In this document: in pieces, positions 5,280 through 7,279 of the stretch
How positions within the stretch are numbered: position 1 is the first letter of the stretch
Layout: every line of letters starts with the position of its first letter
Assembly (NCBI GenBank): GCA_002470185.1
Contig: DKNG01000133.1
Location: 1 to 7,279, forward strand
Source: Arcobacter sp. UBA7394
Lineage (GTDB): Bacteria; Campylobacterota; Campylobacteria; Campylobacterales; Arcobacteraceae
Direction: 5' to 3'
DNA: 7,279 bases
Program-made: the position numbers and the translations under genes
The notes under the pieces: generated by a model
What the model saw: the letters and a program-made list of their open reading frames with translations, nothing else
What the model was told of the DNA's origin: nothing
Database searches by the model: none

Positions 5280-6743
5280 TTATTCCTTTGTATCTATAGA
5301 AGATTGAATTTCGTAAGTATTTTCTAATCTCTTAATTAAATTAGCCATTAACTCTTGATCTTGTAATTGAGTTAATGTTGACTTAACTGTTTCATTTCTA
5401 GATTCTGAATATTCACCTAATTTAGAAGCGTTTACTCTAAATAATACAATTTTATTATCTAAGTTAACTAAACCTTCTTTATTAGTTGCAGAGAATAGTT
5501 CATTTAAGAATTTTGCTGCTTCTTGTGGATTTAAAGCTGTAATTTTATCTACAGACTCTCTTGTAACTTTTTTGATGTTAGTTCCTTTGAAAGTACTAAC
5601 TTCTTTTTTTGCTAACTCATTAAGTTTTTTGTTTTTTGCAACTTCATCATATACTACAGAAACTCTTGGTTTTGCTGCTTCAAATGATAATGGTTTTGAA
5701 TCAATTTTTTTAACTAATTGAGTAATTACATAAGCATTGTCATGTAAAAATGGTTTGATTAAAGTTCCTACTTTTGCAGAAACAATTTTCATATTATTTT
5801 CTGAATCAAATGGTAAAGAATTTTGAGCATAAGATGCATTATCTTCTAAATTAGCTTTACCCTTTTTAACTTGAATATATTTCTTTAAAGCCTCTTTTTT
5901 AGAGTACTTCTTATCTAAATCTTTAATGATATCAGCTTTAGCTTCTTCTAAAGATTTGATTTTACCATCTTCTTTTTTGTAATCAGTTTTGAATTTAGTA
6001 TAGTGACTTTTAATATCTTCATCACTAGCATTAGATGCAACAACTGGAACTTTTGTAGTTTTAACTTCATATTGAATTTCAGACATATAAGCTAACTTAT
6101 TATTTTCCCAATAAGCTTTTACTTCATCTTCACTAGGATTAACAACAATATCAGATGCTTTTAATACTTTAATATTAATATCATCTTCAACAAATAATAG
6201 TTTGTTTAAGTTTTCAACTTCAACTGAACTTGGGTTAACTACAAATAAATTTTGAATTTTTTGTAATAAGATTCCTCTTTTTAAAGACTCTTCAAAAATT
6301 ACTGGTTTAGTTCTGTTTTGAGCAAGCACTTTTACATAAGTAGGTTTATCAAATTTTCCATTTTTTAAAAAAGCTTGATATTTTACTAATTCTTTAGCAA
6401 CATCTTCATTTGTTACATCAAGACCTAATGAATCAGCATAAGATAAAATAAGATTTTTTTGTAAAACTTGTTTATATGCAACATCTTTTAGATTTAATTG
6501 ATCAGCCATCTCTTTATTGAAAGAGTCACCAAAAATTCTTGAATATTGATCGTAAAGGTTAGAATACTCTTGTTGGTACTCTTCAACTGATACTTCTCTA
6601 TCACCTACAACTGCTACAACTCCACCTTGCTTGCCATATTCATATGAGCCCCAACCAACAAAGCCAGCTCCAACAAAAGCTATTGTACTTATCCAGATAG
6701 TAACTACTAGCCACTTTTTGTGCTTTTGCATCCACGTAATCAT
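5280..6743 (-). CDS. PpiD/SurA-like membrane-anchored periplasmic chaperone, parvulin domain not recognisable
   Basis: The 487-residue protein has a short basic N-terminus (about 1-10), one membrane helix (about 11-30) and a long exported remainder, the type II topology of PpiD. Residues about 40-180 resemble the SurA/PpiD N-terminal chaperone domain: VVAVVGDREVSVEEYQQEY (42-60), a long helical part, and FDKPTYVKVLAQNRTKP. PpiD helps newly exported proteins fold at the periplasmic exit of the Sec translocon. E. coli PpiD is about 620 residues with a parvulin domain in the middle; here the protein is shorter, and after about residue 215 I find no HILV-type or GGDLG-type parvulin motif, only Lys-rich helical sequence. 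It is probably a chaperone without prolyl isomerase activity. The ATG has AGAGGA upstream; the Met at residue 5 is an alternative. It heads the operon with ftsA and ftsZ, an order I recall from Campylobacter. Confidence 0.82.
   Translation of the reverse strand: MITWMQKHKKWLVVTIWISTIAFVGAGFVGWGSYEYGKQGGVVAVVGDREVSVEEYQQEYSNLYDQYSRIFGDSFNKEMADQLNLKDVAYKQVLQKNLILSYADSLGLDVTNEDVAKELVKYQAFLKNGKFDKPTYVKVLAQNRTKPVIFEESLKRGILLQKIQNLFVVNPSSVEVENLNKLLFVEDDINIKVLKASDIVVNPSEDEVKAYWENNKLAYMSEIQYEVKTTKVPVVASNASDEDIKSHYTKFKTDYKKEDGKIKSLEEAKADIIKDLDKKYSKKEALKKYIQVKKGKANLEDNASYAQNSLPFDSENNMKIVSAKVGTLIKPFLHDNAYVITQLVKKIDSKPLSFEAAKPRVSVVYDEVAKNKKLNELAKKEVSTFKGTNIKKVTRESVDKITALNPQEAAKFLNELFSATNKEGLVNLDNKIVLFRVNASKLGEYSESRNETVKSTLTQLQDQELMANLIKRLENTYEIQSSIDTKE
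5284..5288 (-). promoter_or_regulatory. ribosome binding site fixing the ftsA TTG start
   Basis: AAGGA lies within the last codons of the ppiD-like gene, 7 nt before the TTG. Together with the in-frame stop directly before the TTG it leaves no other credible start for ftsA. Confidence 0.75.
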
Positions 6744-6774
6744 AAAACATAATCCTCTTAAAATTTTTAAATAT

Positions 6775-6783
6775 ATTACAACA
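6775..6783 (-). promoter_or_regulatory. weak candidate promoter of the ppiD-ftsA-ftsZ operon
   Basis: On the minus strand TGTTGTAAT (6783-6775) is an extended -10 with TGTAAT as hexamer, about 32 bp before the ppiD-like ATG. No good -35 lies 17 bp upstream, which is common in Campylobacterota promoters. The 85-bp gap is very AT-rich, so chance matches are likely. Readthrough from the helicase gene is also possible. Confidence 0.35.
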
Positions 6784-6828
6784 AAATTTCTTTTAAATTA
6801 GTTAAATATTATTTATCGTAAGAAGAAA

Positions 6829-7279
6829 TTATAATTCCTCTAATAGTTCTCTTTGTGGTACCTTTGCTTTACTTAGCATATCATTTATGACAGATTCTCG
6901 AATAGTTATTTCTAGTTTTTTACATGCACTTTTGAAAGCTTCTTCTTCTCCAACAATAAAACACATCTTTTTAGCTCTAGTAATTGCAGTATAAAGTAGT
7001 TTTGTATTATGCATAATATAGTGAGAAAAACTCATAGGAATTAAAGCATTTTCATACTCCATACCTTGTGTTTTATGAATAGTTAGACAATAAGCAAGTG
7101 ATAATAAAGATGAGATGTTTTCAAAAGCATAAAATACCACCATATCATCATTTGGGTATAAAACAATACATTTTTCTTCTTCAAAATCTAGTTTAATAAT
7201 AAGTCCTAACTGTCCATTAAATACTCTTTTTTCTAAGAAGTCCGTAGAACCACTTTTATACATACTCATTGTTTGTGAA
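6829..7279 (-). CDS. RecD-like superfamily 1 DNA helicase, C-terminal part (5' end outside window)
   Basis: Only the last 150 codons or so are visible; the frame stays open to the right edge, so the internal Met at 7269-7267 is not the start. Counting from that Met, VFNGQLGLI (16-24) matches the beta-barrel-like segment before the last helicase domain of RecD/RecD2 proteins. LAYCLTIHKTQGMEY (58-72) is helicase motif V with its HKTQG core, and LLYTAITRAKK (91-101) is motif VI with the arginine that contacts ATP. This combination, with SHYIMHNTKLLYT between, is typical of RecD2-type 5'-3' helicases (UvrD_C_2 domain). Such enzymes unwind DNA in repair or recombination; which subfamily, and whether it works with RecBC/AddAB-type partners, cannot be told without the N-terminus. 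It lies 85 bp upstream of the ppiD-like gene on the same strand and may be cotranscribed with it. Confidence 0.85.
   Translation of the reverse strand, partial: SQTMSMYKSGSTDFLEKRVFNGQLGLIIKLDFEEEKCIVLYPNDDMVVFYAFENISSLLSLAYCLTIHKTQGMEYENALIPMSFSHYIMHNTKLLYTAITRAKKMCFIVGEEEAFKSACKKLEITIRESVINDMLSKAKVPQRELLEEL

Noticed and set aside
6785..6830. Inverted repeat AATTTCTT/AAGAAATT flanking the gap after the helicase gene, as a terminator
   Set aside because: The arms are 8 bp of mostly A-T pairs separated by 30 nt of AT-rich sequence; such pairs are expected by chance here and would fold poorly.

Overview
This AT-rich window looks like the chromosome of a Campylobacterota (Epsilonproteobacteria) member, most probably of the Arcobacter group. 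The evidence is the gene set and its order: a zinc-finger-less DnaJ homologue (CbpA) followed by an HspR repressor, a ppiD-like gene followed by ftsA and ftsZ, and proteins rich in Lys, Asn and Ile. The genus is inferred from protein resemblance, not from a database search. No insertion sequence, phage gene, CRISPR array or RNA gene was found, and the region reads as ordinary core chromosome.

Layout. Positions 1-1259 (minus strand) hold a small rhodanese-like gene that overlaps by 8 bp a FAD oxidoreductase resembling the C-terminal oxidase half of MnmC (tRNA wobble-uridine modification); the oxidoreductase runs off the left edge. Positions 1260-1427 are a divergent control region. Its plus-strand promoter is a near-consensus sigma-70 site whose -35 box lies inside a recognisable HspR operator (HAIR). 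That promoter drives cbpA and hspR (1428-2707, plus strand), so the repressor probably controls its own operon. A short perfect hairpin at 2695-2716 contains the hspR stop codon and can serve as a terminator for both hspR and the converging ftsZ.

Positions 2719-6743 (minus strand) form a tight operon read ppiD-like, ftsA, ftsZ: a membrane-anchored periplasmic chaperone followed by the membrane tether and the tubulin-like ring protein of the divisome. The coupling is tight. ftsA must begin at a TTG codon 3 nt after the ppiD stop, and the ftsZ ATG overlaps the ftsA stop (TAATG). Positions 6829-7279 hold the C-terminal end of a RecD-like superfamily 1 helicase whose start lies beyond the right edge.

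No clear new multi-gene system is present. The items most worth a second look are a five-cysteine, zinc-ribbon-like insertion in the MnmC-like oxidase, its translational overlap with a rhodanese gene, the HspR operator embedded in the cbpA promoter, the forced TTG start of ftsA, and the lack of a recognisable parvulin domain in the PpiD-like protein.
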